A stretch of 23,298 nucleotides of DNA from Gnomoniopsis sp. IMI 355080 (GCA_027946555.1 JAPEVC010000362.1:1-23298); one strand, 5' to 3'. Shown: positions 10,258-21,485, numbered from the stretch's first letter. Numbers and translations: made by a program. Notes: a model not told the origin generated them from the sequence alone.

Positions 10258-11861
10258 TTCAAGATCGCGGTTGAAAACGCGCTCGGCCAGCACGAACATG
10301 CCAAAGCCTCAAGGCTCCAACAACACAACTTGGCGATGTATTCCTGGACATAAGCCCCTGCCTCATGTTCATCCTGTCTATGGTTCATCCAGACCACAAG
10401 GCTGAAAGTCTCCACAAGATCGTCAGGATGTGCTCGGCTGGTGTGCCTCGCCCCATAACCTTGTTTACTGTGGATATTATCCAGAGCATAGCCCCTTCTC
10501 CCACATTCCGAATTTAGCTCGAGCTCCATGCCTTGCTGGCAGACTTCTGGTAACGAACCTATAGCTCACAGGCTGCTCCCTAGCCAAGTCTCTTTTAAGC
10601 TCAAAGCAATTTGCGTTCCAAATGCTTCGATATCGAGGGCACAGCCTGGTGTGTTTCAGCCTTGCTGCACGGCTGATACGCAGTGATTGCCTATCTGCCT
10701 TACAGACTATTAACGCCTGGCACTTCTCATAAAATTCCCATCGAAACTGAAGTGGAGGTCTGCATAGACTTAGAAATAGGGAGTAGCTGTAATCTGTTCT
10801 TCTGTACATGGTTTTCGCGGAGAAAATGGACTTGATTTTTTACATTGCTTCTTGGCACGATGAAATCGGCGGTTTTGCAGCGCGCCAAGTCCCGTGGTTG
10901 TGGGGATATTTGATACTAAACATAACCAGAAATGAGTCGTAAGACCCTGACTGATGTGTTTTTTTCTCCTGACTACTGATTTCCAAACGGTGCTCACCTT
11001 TGTCGGTGAACTGAGTCACATTTCTCCTCAAGGTTTTCTTGGACTATTTTAGGATTCGATTAGTCCAGTAAACACAAGCATCAGGAAATTAGGGAACTGG
11101 GAAATCATTTATGGAGAATAGCACTATATCACCCCTTTACAAGCTCCACGAATATAGCCTCACGGCATGCTGATCGACGGTTACCTGTGTTGTAACGACA
11201 GTTTGACAAATATTTTACTATAACATCATGTCAATAGATCAGGTTCGAATAAGGAAACTGTGGGAAAGACAGTTTGTCGGTTTGAACACAGTCGATCAAT
11301 TTTCTCGCAGGAGGTAAGATGTATCTTGGCATTTGTAAGTTTTGGACCTTAAGAACCACCTGGGCAAGACGAGACCATTACCCCAATCACAAATGTTTGG
11401 CGTTTGGCAGAATACCTGCCTGAGTGCTTTCTGCGGTGCCAACCAAAGGAATATTGGACCTCGGGAGGTCATCTCCTTCAGAAGACTTTCAACCCAGCGA
11501 CAGTGATGAGATCGCCTCGTTGCTCTATACTCCTTTACATCGCTATCATATCTCTGAATGTGATTCAAGTCCTATAGGTACTACAAACTTGGCAAAGCAA
11601 ATATTTAGCGACATACAAAAGCTTGACCTGGCATTTGCCATCCACTTTCACTGGTGATCAATGCAACATCCATGAGGGTTGAGAAGGAAGGACATTGTTG
11701 TCAAAGTGAGGCCGAAGAGGGACCACGCTAGGGGGTATTTGCATAAAGCAATATTCCCCGTAAGGTCGTATTTCTCCTCTAATGCTTTCAGCGGAGCCGC
11801 ACTTCAAGGACCATACCAGGATGCTTCTTCTAGCATCTCATCTTCTTATGCGCAGTCCACA

Positions 11862-11884
11862 TACCTACCTGCCTTAGGTAGGTA
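11862..11884. repeat. 9-bp perfect inverted repeat (TACCTACCT/AGGTAGGTA)
   Basis: The arms at 11862-11870 and 11876-11884 are exact reverse complements with a 5-nt spacer. The sequence is an expanded version of the TACCTAGGTA-like palindrome scattered through this window's non-coding DNA. It could bind a dimeric factor or form a small hairpin. Confidence 0.65.
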
Positions 11885-13320
11885 AGTACATGCGAACCTG
11901 ACTATAACCAACCTCACTATGCAAAGCTTGACGGAAGCTCTACCCATGGGAGAGCAATGGCTTTTGCATCCATTGTACCATTCGCTGAGTAGCTGACAAC
12001 TGGTATGACTTGTGTGGCCCTCTAACAGGTTTATCCATTTAGCATCAATGAGACTGCTGGCATGTTTGGCTTTCCACTTGTTTCCTGCATCCGAGATGAG
12101 ATGATCCATTCCAGGCGAAGCTTTACTAGGCCCCTTCCATTAGTGCCTTGGACTCTTCGGTATCATGCTTCTCGCTACTAAATATATATCATCTTCATGT
12201 ACAAAGTTCCATGCTTGAACTTTACCTCATCCGGTTTCATAACCTGGGTGCAAGTGCATACTTCCTTTTGATGAAATTGACAGGCAAATATCTGCCGTGT
12301 TGCCATTGACAGTCCGCTTACTCATTGAAAAGAGAACGGATACAATGGGATCTGATCAGGGAACTCTTATGTTGAGCACCAACGAAATCGGTGGCTAACG
12401 CGTCGAATATACCACTTTTCACCTGGCACCTTGGTCTCGAGCCCAAAATTTGTCCTAGGTACACCCCAGGCGGAGAGCCCAGATTGAACCCATAAGGAGC
12501 GGCTATGTCAACCCTGAACCAGGATGGCTTTGTTCTTCATCTGGCTCGTGAATAGAGACCTGAATCATCTTTAGCGGAGACAAATGCCGCCTCACCGTTC
12601 ACGAGCACAACGGCAGCTGAAGTAAGGTTGTCGGAGATAAGAACATAGAGACCTCGGAGACCGTAAACTCCTCTGAGTGGGGCCTCTACTTGGACTGGGT
12701 AGAGCTCCCACAAGGTTGGCAGGTTCAAGAAAAGATGCAACAAGTTGATTGAGTTCAGTCCTTATTCGAATAATTAACACCGTAGAGCACCTGATCAGAT
12801 AGGTAAAACAAATACATTGTGAAAGCGGAGCGCAACTGCCCCAGTCAGCGGATGACAATTCTTGATGGCACCCGCAAGTCCGCACTGCCTACTTTTGAAA
12901 ATAATCATTGACCACGTATCTTTGAACCCCCCCGTCAGTCTTAGGCGGGTGCCTGATTTAGTACAATGATGAGAATACATATGCTTTCTTCACATGCCAA
13001 GAAGTTGAGTAGTTATAGTCGGTCTTATGGAAAACCTGGCATGTCCATCTACACACACACAAAGGCGGCCATTACATACGTACCCTGCCAGTTCATTACC
13101 AACAGCAACCCGCTTCCTTCCAGGCGAATGATATCTCATATGGCTGAAAACGACATTGATTCCTTGTACCAACAGCAAAGGACAGTTTATGAAGTGGAGC
13201 AGGTGCTTAGCTAGGCATAACCTAAGGCGCCAGTTGCCGGAGATTCCATCGTTCCCGCCTTGCGGTTATATCGCCTAGACCAATGCTCACATAGTTCTAC
13301 TTCATCCTTGTGCGTTGGGA

Positions 13321-13542
13321 TCAATCGTCTGGTATAGCATTACGATGGCTCTTGGGCAGAAGGGAGACCAAGGCACCAGCGACGACGCCAACGCCTGCTC
13401 CAGCGAATGTTACCACGGGCCAATGGGGTCGTGGACCAAGACTCTGTAGATTGGAAGGATGGTGTTGCGAGTTATATTCGAAGTTGCGCTTGAGTCTTAT
13501 AAAACAGCTTATGTCGCTGCGCTCATTGGGGCGGTCTTGCTT
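13321..13542 (-). other. 73-codon open frame with one membrane segment, no ATG start
   Basis: From just after a TGA to the TGA at 13321-13323, the minus strand encodes 73 residues with a hydrophobic Gly/Ala/Val-rich stretch at about residues 41-63 followed by PKSHRN, like a single transmembrane end. There is no initiating ATG, so it could be the last exon of a minus-strand gene or a relic. I cannot name a family and could not place upstream exons. Confidence 0.22.
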
Positions 13543-13619
13543 TCATAATTATTCCCCAATTCGCGATACTGTCAGCCAGTACATAGACGAATATCCATGG
13601 GGATCGTTGAGCTACCCAG

Positions 13620-13862
13620 CACTGTAGTATTGACATCCGCCACCTCTGATGGCGGCGTATAACCAAGGCCGTCTGCGTCGAGTTGATCACCATACGAAAC
13701 ATACGGCAGACACATATCAACCCCAGCCCGCGCTCCAAAGGCGTCGCCAGAACTTCACACCACGTAATTCGTCGCGCTCGCGGCGCCCACGGCAAAAATC
13801 TGGACCTTGCCCTTCAGTGAGAAGAGGTGCACTCGATGCGCCAAGCTGGCAAGGGGCTCGCT
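13620..13862 (-). pseudogene. Possible degraded short-chain dehydrogenase/reductase relic
   Basis: One minus-strand frame reads RVHLFSLKGKV followed by a GAAS segment, then a TGA, then DAFGARAGVDM and 40 more open codons. This resembles the start of fungal short-chain reductases: LFSLKGKV, then TGxxxGxG, then a helix ending in AGADV. The cofactor motif is broken (VGAASATN), a stop interrupts it, and spacing to the AG(V/A)D segment is about four residues too long. Either a decayed gene or chance resemblance. Confidence 0.2.
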
Positions 13863-14033
13863 GCTCTAGAGGCAAACAAGGAGGGCGACCTCAGGGCGCG
13901 CGTATGTAACATCCATTCCGGCCACTGGATCTCCGCCATTGTTGGCTGGCGTGGATGGATTACTTGTATAATGTATAGTGACCACTTCTGCTTAGAGTAC
14001 TGCGATTCCGAGCGCGCTTCTTTATTGTACTTT

Positions 14034-14336
14034 CTATTTGGGCCTGCCACGGCCACAGCACACGACAGCTCGCGCACAGCAGGCGTTGCCATGCCCGTGG
14101 TCCATCGACACCTGCTGATCATTATCGGTAGCAATTCCGTAAAACGCGAAGTCCGCGAACTTCTCAAATGAGTTCATGGTGTCATCAGTCGAAGATGGAA
14201 GCGACTGCGGAGCATGACCACGCTTTTCTATGCCATACGAAGACAGACATACATCCACGGAGCGATAGCTTATGTTCGGAAAGAGATCCGCTGGGAGCAA
14301 GATCGAGCTTTTCCCCCTCCACACCTGCGTTGTCAT
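14034..14336 (-). CDS. Doubtful 100-aa hypothetical protein
   Basis: An ATG-to-TAG frame of 100 codons with fairly even, gene-like codon choice and few rare third-position A codons. The translation has no motif I recognise; a His-rich MDHGHGN patch near residue 79 is followed by a Cys-rich end (CC twice). No signal peptide and no membrane span. It overlaps a similar-length open frame on the opposite strand, which weakens the case. Confidence 0.18.
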   Translation of the reverse strand: MTTQVWRGKSSILLPADLFPNISYRSVDVCLSSYGIEKRGHAPQSLPSSTDDTMNSFEKFADFAFYGIATDNDQQVSMDHGHGNACCARAVVCCGRGRPK

Positions 14337-16476
14337 GTCATAATTGAGGCAGGTGAGGACTAAAACCTAGCTATAGGCGCATGGTGGTTGGCGCCGGGCC
14401 CTGCGCTTGAGGTCGTTCGGAAGTAAGGTGGAGTTTGACGTGCCGCTTGTGTACATAAACCACTTGAAGACTCCAGATTAATTGTTCCGGTGTTGCAAGG
14501 GCTGAAATTGTGCCCAGGTACCTAGTTTCGTTGACGAAATACCTCAAGGCGCAGAGTGCATTATCAGGACCCGGAAAGATTTCGCTCGCGAAGTAATTCG
14601 CAATACATGGCAATTGACGAATTCGTAAATCTTGAAAAAGACATAGGGGTTTTTACCGTCCCATCAACAGCCCCGCGCGAGTCGAGCCTTTACAAACTGA
14701 TCGTATCACCGAACTGATCGGATCTGTTAGCTATCCCAGCCTAGCTGTATAGTACATTGCTACTCACTCTCATTTCATATCTGGGACACCGGCATAGGTC
14801 TTTCTGATTGTATGAAAGCTGGCTGGGTTGTTAGTCTTGTAGGTTGTTGAGCGAGAGGGACATCGTCATGTGTACTCTCAATATAGCCTTGTCGCTGGCG
14901 ATTTGGGAAACCTAGCTGCCGTCAACAAAATGTTAGAGTTACTGGAGCGACCCTGTGTCAGTGATATCTTGTAGTGAGGTTTTCTCATGTTAATCTCAAT
15001 GTCAACTTTGTTACAGGCGAGGAGGGCCACAGCGAAAACATTGCCAGGGCCAACGGACACGATGGACAAGTCATTTGATGCTGAGCCTCAAAACCTGACA
15101 GCACTTGTATTGGAAATATGTTGTTCGGAAGATACCAAGCAAATCGTAATTAGGAGTCGAGTGACTTGGTAGCTAAGACATATCTGAGGTTGCACTGAAA
15201 ATGGGCACCAAGCCAATGAGGTCATTACTTAAATCTCGACAGTGCTCATGCTTCCGAAATCGCAGATCTTGCAGCCACAAGTGGGATTGGAAGCGAGTCA
15301 ATTAGCACTTGGCGGGAGGTCTGAAGAAAGTATAAAGGCGAGATCTTTTTTTTTTTGGGTCCCTTGTGGAAGAAGGGGGGGCAGTCGTTTAGAAAGCAGC
15401 AGTAACATATCCAAGATCTTGGGCCAACCGCGCATGGTGTGCGGGTAGCCGGGGCAAGGATCTGATTGCAATTGCCTCTTTAGGAAACCCGTTTCGTTCC
15501 AAAAAAATAGAGATCCTCGGGAAGGGCCGACCGCCTCATGATTCACTTATTGCTGCGACACAGTACATGCTATAGTACCATCTGCGAGTCCTGTTGGATG
15601 CGGGAAAAGATAGCGAGATAGCACACCCAGTAGCACATGAGCATATGAGCATATGACTCTTGACATGTGCAGCATGATACACCCACCACCTATGGTTGTT
15701 GGGCTGCAAGGCGCGCAGCAGTCTCTTGGGTCCTGAGAAGCCGCGAAGTCGGCCCGCAGTGCAGAACAACGCCATTTCTCATGACTTGCCTATTCCCTTA
15801 AAGCGAGTCCACTTGTTTCTCATTCTTCATTGCCAAGTCTATTGTCGATATTCACCACACGGGCACACGCTGGGTATAACAGGGTTAGGTGGGTACGTAC
15901 ACACGTTGTGCCCTGGGAGCGTATGACGTCTTCCTTGTCGATAAGAACACGCGGGACCAAAAAGTCTTGGCTCCATCTGCCACGCGAAGAAAGAAGCTCT
16001 TGGGATCATCCGCGTTCAGCCAGCTCCAAAGCTCTCCGACAGCTCCTAGCAAAGACCAGAACCTTGCGTTAGGAAACTTTCCTTAGCAGTTACCTAAAAA
16101 TAAGGTGTTGTCTCGTCTCAGCTTTTCCCCACGTTTGGTGAGGAGAGCAGCTGTGAAATATTGACAACGCCGACAGAGGCTCAACAGCGACAGACCTAGC
16201 GCTGCAATTATCGCGAACGGCGCACTGGGCTGAACAGACTGGATATTGAATGATCCACTGCCGACTGCGTCGTATCTCCATTATTAATAGCCAGACTCAG
16301 ACGTTTGGTTTTGGGGACAAGGTCGAGATCCACCGCCGTGCCGCCTTGCCCTCGTCACTCGCCATTCGATCGAGCATAGCATTTCCTCTCACGCTGCAGA
16401 TCCGCGTCTTATTATTGCGTAATTTGACTAAATCCTGCGAACCCATCATCGAGAACCATCCTCGGGTATAATTTTT

Positions 16477-17129
16477 TTGCTTTTCTATTCTCTCACCTCT
16501 CTGGATTCTACCGCCTCTCTTGTTTATTATCGTATCCCATCTGCCATTGCATCGCATTACAAGCGCATCGCAAGCGCATTGCATCGCAATCGCAATCGCG
16601 TATCTCAGCTGGCTGCTGCATGCAACCTTACCATCTATTTACGTATTGCGACTCACCCTGGCTTTTGTGTTGCCAGCCACCGACATCTCCATCCACCGCG
16701 GAACCGACCACCTACTTGACTTGGAGGACAGATCCAGCCATCCTTCGCCACTGATATCAGCAACGACATCTTCGACTGCAAGCCTCAATCCGAGTAGCTG
16801 ACAGACGTCGTCTACCTTTTCTTCCACGGACTTGCCACCACCCATTCTTCAACAAGTCAGTCAGCACCGATTCGCCCGATTTGCTACATCAGCTGTCTGA
16901 TATCCAATCCACCCTATCAGCAGCTACCGATACAACCTCGAGTCACTTCCCTCATCGCTCACCTCTTCCACCGAGATTGGATGCAGTTCAGCAGACTGTA
17001 AACCAAGACAACCGGGCCAGATACAACGGCGCAACTCTTTGCGTATACCCAGGCCCGTGACTCGCAGTCACTTACGAAGTTACGAATCTCCACCCAGCTT
17101 TATAGATCCTTTAATCAACACACACAAAC
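16477..17129 (+). promoter_or_regulatory. Putative promoter and long leader of the kinase locus
   Basis: Pyrimidine-rich DNA between a TATAAT at 16467-16472 and the ATG at 17130. The region contains C/T-rich blocks, an ATCGCA-repeat cluster, several short upstream ATG frames, and CACACAAAC directly before the ATG, a favourable fungal start context. It looks like a long 5' leader of a regulated gene. The transcription start is not determined. Confidence 0.4.
16545..16600 (+). repeat. ATCGCA-type repeat cluster 1
   Basis: About 56 bp built from short units GCATCGCA, GCGCATTGC and AATCGCA, all in the same orientation, in the putative leader of the kinase locus. Confidence 0.6.
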
Positions 17130-17434
17130 ATGAACGGCGGACAACAAACATCGACCGCCAGCACCAACAAAGATAGCGTTGGCGCTGGCGCAAACGCACC
17201 TACACCGCGCCCAGGACTCAAGATGCATAGTCAGGATCAGCCAGCTTCTGTGCAGGCGCAGGCGCAAGCGCAAGCGCAATCAGCAAATACGCCATCGATG
17301 ACCGGGGTCGTTGGATCTGGACCGGCGAATGGGGGCAGCACCAGTGCAGTATCGCAGGCGACGACGAGTGCCGCAACAGCGGTCATCAACAAGAAGAGAA
17401 AGAAGGAGGGCCTCAAACCCATCATCACCACCGA
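17130..17434 (+). CDS. Probable N-terminal coding exon of the SRPK gene
   Basis: An open exon of 101 codons plus 2 nt, starting in good context and ending in a GTACGT donor. The product is hydrophilic and rich in Gln, Ala, Ser, Thr and Gly, with four QA dipeptides encoded by CGCAAG/CGCAGG hexamers (17252-17280), and ends in a basic stretch NKKRKKEGLKPIITTE, a likely nuclear localisation signal. Beyond the donor the frame enters pyrimidine-rich intron-like sequence. The 2-nt phase fits the CGCAG acceptor at 19585, which would give TTE-AAQISQA-MHGSPTSTSS and a 623-aa kinase. It might instead be a separate short gene, or join an exon I missed; a nearer CTTGCAG acceptor (about 17501) leads to non-coding-looking sequence. 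Confidence 0.5.
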
Positions 17435-17531
17435 GTACGTTTTGTCTCTCAATTTTGTCTCTCCCCCCATTGCGTTGCCTTTGAAATCCCTTGCTTGCAG
17501 CAGCGCTTTTATACTGGTCATTTTTTTTCTG

Positions 17532-17560
17532 TCGCATCGCATCGCACCGCATCGCACGCA
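17532..17560 (+). repeat. ATCGCA-type repeat cluster 2
   Basis: Four TCGCA-containing units in tandem (TCGCATCGCATCGCACCGCA onwards), about 100 nt into the putative long intron. A lone GCATCGCAT follows at 17716-17724. Confidence 0.7.
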
Positions 17561-19025
17561 CTAGTCTCATTTGCACACCGTTTTGTGCTCTCGATCCGGC
17601 GTGGGGTTGCGCGCAGCTCAGGTCTGGTAGAGAGGCAAGGTTCTTAAGCCAGGCAAATATTGCTGCGGCCGAAAGTCTAGAACCAACCCAATCACCCACT
17701 CACCCTGCTCACCGTGCATCGCATATTGCCGCTATTGTGGTCTCTCCCCTGGCTGCAGCCATCTGTCTTTTCCCGGCAGTTTGCAAGTCAAAATTGCCTC
17801 TGCCACCTTGAATGCGCTTCAGACATGATCTGGGGGGGCGGGTTGGTCATGTTAGTGGGGTAGCACAGGCACAGAACGAAGACTGGGAAATAAAGTGGAG
17901 CGGTGAGGTCAATAATGGAGGGGAAAACAGTCAAGTCAATCAGGCCGTGGATTGATGAGATTGTGTCGAGGCATTTCTGTCCCAGTGGATAGATGGAGAG
18001 GCCAGGGCCGGGTGTGTGCAGTGCAGCACAGGGCATGTGGGCTCGTTCGGTGGGGGACAATGCAGCAGCAGTCAATGTTGAGAAAGTGAGGGGCGGGGGC
18101 TAGGGCGGTTAGTACCTGGCGGTCGGCCCAGCGACGGGGGATCCCCTGCAGCGCCGCAGTCAGCGATCCATCCACCCAACCCCGGGCCCGCCCATCAGGA
18201 CCCTACCTAGGTTCCTAGGCACACCAGCCAAGCTGCGCAGTGGGCAAGGCCGAAACCGACACAAAAGTGGAGGGGATCATTGGGCAGCTGCCAGCAAGGC
18301 TGGAAGCAGGTCATCTCCAACAGTGTGACGGCAAGATTGAGTGTACCCCGGAGAAAGAGTTGCGTGCGGACAGGTCAGTCAACCAGTCTGCTGAAAGCGG
18401 ACGTAATCGGAGTGTGCAGGTGCTGGTGCAGGGCAGTGTATTGCGAGTGCGTGCAGTAAAGTGCAAGGGTGGCGGGTACCAGGCCAGGTACCTAGGCCTC
18501 AAGTTCTCTCGGCTTTATACCTGAGATGATCGCCTGCCACAGCGTCTGCCAACCCCTCCCCCTCCAGTCCCTGCTGCTCCCTCTCTCTTCCCCACCCCTC
18601 TGAGAGTAGCGAGACCCTGTTTCCCGCCGTCTCAGGCCTCCTCCGTTCAGGTTCTACTGGCCTGTCCTGTCTACTTAGGTACCCAGGAGGTCAGGTATCA
18701 TCAGGGGATCCGCACCCGAGTGGCGGCCATTTTGAGTCCTGACTCTGGCTGGGCGGCAAGCACGAGCCACGAGGACGAGCACGAGCATCTCCAACTTTCA
18801 CTTCTCTCCATCTGCCACCTTCATTTGATGTGCACTCACACTCACATCTTGCCTCATGCCTTGTTGACCTGTCTTGGCCTTCTCCTCCTAAATCTATTGC
18901 ACCATTCGTTGAGTTGACCTGCGACAACCACGCCTCCTACGATCTACTACACACTCATACTATACCTATACCCACCCTACCTACCTACACCTCACGTCCT
19001 TGATCAAACCGCCTGCTATAGGCGT

Positions 19026-19048
19026 GTCGCATTGCACCGCATCGCTCC
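19026..19048 (+). repeat. ATCGCA-type repeat cluster 3
   Basis: GTCGCATTGCACCGCATCGC and following bases repeat the same unit about 540 nt before the putative acceptor, in the same orientation as the other clusters. Confidence 0.55.
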
Positions 19049-19607
19049 GCCTGCGGGGGATGTCAATTGTCGCATCTTAACTCCGTCATGTTCAAGACAA
19101 AGAACCATCTCCCTCCACTACGCGACATTGACAAGAAGGATCCAATGTTGAAGACAAGGTCTTACCTCCCCTCCCTCACCTCAGCAGTCTCCTGTTACCC
19201 TTCGTTGCGCACTACCGCTCTCGGTAGACATACCAGCCCAAAATGTCCCTTCCCTGCCGATTTGCCGCTCGCTCCCTCTCACTTTCGGGACTGCCTCTCA
19301 CTTGCACCTGGGCCGCTGTAGTGTGGTTTCCAGTGCGAAAATTGGACCCGTGCAAGACACGGCGACGGCAACTGCCACTTCGGAGCATTAGCCCGCCACC
19401 CAGACTCGGGCTTGTCTACTTCCTGCCCAATCTGCGCGCTTCACCGAGTCACGACACCACAACCACATTCCACATACCCACCCACTGTGACCAGCGCAGC
19501 GCAAACCCAGCTTCTCCTGTCTTGAAGAACCGTTGCAAAATTCAATCCCACGTTCTTTCTGCTAACCGCAAAACTTCCCCCGCAGAGCCGCTCAGATATC
19601 CCAGGCC

Positions 19608-21485
19608 ATGCACGGCTCACCTACCTCCACCTCCTCCGCCGAGGACCCCGCCGAGAATACCGCCGACGAAGAAGATTCCGAAGATTACTGCAAGGGTGGA
19701 TACCACCCCGTCACGATCGGCGAGAAGTTCAACAACAACAAATACACCGTCGTGCGCAAGTTGGGCTGGGGCCATTTCTCTACCGTCTGGCTTTCACGCG
19801 ATAATACCACGGGGAAGCATGTCGCGCTCAAAGTTGTCCGCTCCGCAGCACACTACACAGAGACCGCTATCGACGAAATCAAATTGCTGCAAAAGATTGT
19901 CAACGCCAAACCAGATCATCCCGGCCGAAAACATGTCGTCAGCCTCCTCGACTCCTTCGAACACAAGGGACCCAACGGCACCCACGTCTGTATGGTTTTT
20001 GAGGTGCTGGGTGAAAATTTGCTAGGCTTGATCAAGAAATGGAATCACCGTGGTATACCCATGCCTCTGGTAAAGCAGATCACGAAGCAGGTGCTCCTGG
20101 GACTCGACTACCTACACCGCGAATGCGGTATCATTCACACCGACTTGAAGCCCGAGAATGTCCTGATCGAGATTGGGGATGTTGAGCAAATTGTCAAGAA
20201 GGTCGTTAAGAGCGAGACGGCGGCATCAGAAAAAGAGAACAGCCGTAGCGGCCGGAGGAGACGCAGGACTCTGATTACTGGCAGCCAGCCATTACCTTCG
20301 CCTCTCAACGCCAGCTTCAACCACAACAACCTTTTTCCCTCCCCAGGCCCACATTCAAGTCTTGGTCAGATGCTTAATGAAGGTAAGCCGTTCCGTCTCT
20401 TTGCAGGAACTGAGTCTAGGTCATTGTAATGATACCATGTACCCCGATTGCACACCTCGTCTGCCATTCTTGGCCCCTTCAAAAGTCAATTAGCCTGTCA
20501 TGTCGTGTGTGTCGCGGCTTTTCAATGACTGACAATTCACTTTCACAGGAAATCAGTCCAAAGATAGCTCACCCAAAGATGAGGATAAGCAAAAGCAGCG
20601 AGAAAAGTCAGCGTAAGTTCGATGCAAGCCTCGAGATCTAGCCTGGGGAAGTCCGGTCTATGAACTTATCCCTGGTAATGCGAAAGAAGGATCCACTGAC
20701 AGCTCTGATGTTCTAGGGATCTTCTCACGAAGGACATTTCCGGCATTTCCCTCGATAAATCCTCCAGTTCATCGACATCCTCAGCCGGTGAGAAACGAAA
20801 GGCTGAAGACATAGGATTCAACCTCGAGGTCATTAGCGTCAAGATCGCCGATCTGGGCAACGCATGCTGGGTTAATCACCACTTTACGAACGATATCCAG
20901 ACGAGACAATACCGGTCGCCAGAGGTGATCTTGGGCGCAAAATGGGGCGCAAGCACAGACGTTTGGAGTATGGCTGCGATGGTACGTAATTTGACCGCCC
21001 TCATGAATTTCTCTGGCGCATCACTGACGTGCGCCATCACATAGACTTTTGAACTTATTACCGGTGACTACCTCTTCGACCCTCAATCCGGTACCAAATA
21101 CGGCAAGGACGACGACCATATCGCCCAGATAATCGAGTTGATGGGACCGTTTCCCAAGAGCCTCTGCTTGTCTGGCAAATGGTCACAAGAAATTTTCAAT
21201 CGCAAGGGCGAGCTGCGCAACATCCACCGACTGCGGCACTGGGCGCTGCCAGATGTCTTGAAGGAAAAGTATCACTTCAAAGAGGATGAGGCACGACGTA
21301 TTGCAGATTTCCTGACGCCCATGCTTGAGCTTATTCCGGAAAAGCGCGCCAACGCGGGCGGTATGGCCGGTCACGCATGGCTCGAGGATACCGCGGGAAT
21401 GAAGGGTATTAGAATTGAGGGCCTCGAAGTAGGGAGCAAGGGTGAGGGAATAGAAGGTTGGTCGAGTGAAGTCCGGAGGAGGTAG
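19608..21485 (+). CDS. SRPK/Dsk1/Sky1-family SR-protein kinase
   Basis: Ser/Thr kinase phosphorylating RS-domain splicing and mRNA-export factors; it moves between cytoplasm and nucleus. My model is join(19608-20382, 20549-20612, 20717-20981, 21045-21485), 514 aa from the ATG at 19608. Introns: 166, 104 and 63 nt, with GTAAGC, GTAAGT and GTACGT donors. Motifs by residue: SRPK signature EDYCKGGYHPV at about 25-35, glycine loop LGWGHFSTV at 52-60, ALK lysine 75, alpha-C Glu 90, HTDLKPEN at 177-184, DLG at 325-327, and QTRQYRSPEV at 341-350. Residues about 200-310 form the SRPK-type spacer splitting the kinase, with a basic GRRRRR patch at 215-220. The C-terminus GEGIEGWSSEVRRR matches the usual fungal ending. 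A strong acceptor 22 nt before the ATG suggests an upstream exon (17130-17434). The open frame continues past the TAG. Confidence 0.93.

Larger units (their letters stand above)
10260..16476. other. Gene-poor region of about 6 kb
   Basis: No gene could be confirmed over six kilobases. Open frames are short, overlap on both strands and mostly lack protein character. I saw no transposase or reverse-transcriptase motifs and no obvious long terminal repeats. Content worth noting: a 9-bp inverted repeat at 11862-11884, CCTAGGTAC-like motifs at 12454 and 14516, a duplicated GAGCATAT near 15640, a poly-T run near 15345, and the doubtful coding relics at 13321-13862 and 14034-14336. Confidence 0.5.
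17435..19585 (+). other. Putative 2151-nt intron of the SRPK gene
   Basis: Starts GTACGT and ends GCTAAC...CTTCCCCCGCAG, which is a textbook branch point, pyrimidine tract and acceptor. Phases match (2 nt + 1 nt). No protein-like exon was found inside. The interior holds ATCGCA repeats, CCTAGG/GGTACC palindromes at 18203-18220, 18486-18499 and 18675-18684, and a strongly pyrimidine-rich block at about 18540-18600 that could be an internal promoter for a transcript starting at the kinase ATG. Confidence 0.42.

Noticed and set aside
11228..11256. tRNA-like GGTTCGAAT T-loop sequence
   Set aside because: The flanking bases do not pair into a T-stem, and no anticodon arm or acceptor stem could be found.
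12454..12496. Minus-strand GGGTTCAATCT resembling a tRNA T-loop
   Set aside because: Stem bases do not pair and no cloverleaf was seen.
17435..17501. Short 67-nt alternative to the long intron (acceptor CTTGCAG)
   Set aside because: It has no good branch point, and the following sequence is repeat- and pyrimidine-rich without a usable donor or a protein-like frame.
19243..20025. 260-codon plus-strand frame overlapping the kinase start
   Set aside because: It is in the wrong frame relative to the unmistakable kinase domain and is Pro/Ser/Thr-rich, as expected for a shifted reading of that exon.
20383..20406. Early TTTGCAG acceptor in kinase intron 1
   Set aside because: It would leave a 24-nt intron and lead to an immediate stop; the later TTTCACAG at 20548 restores a normal spacer.
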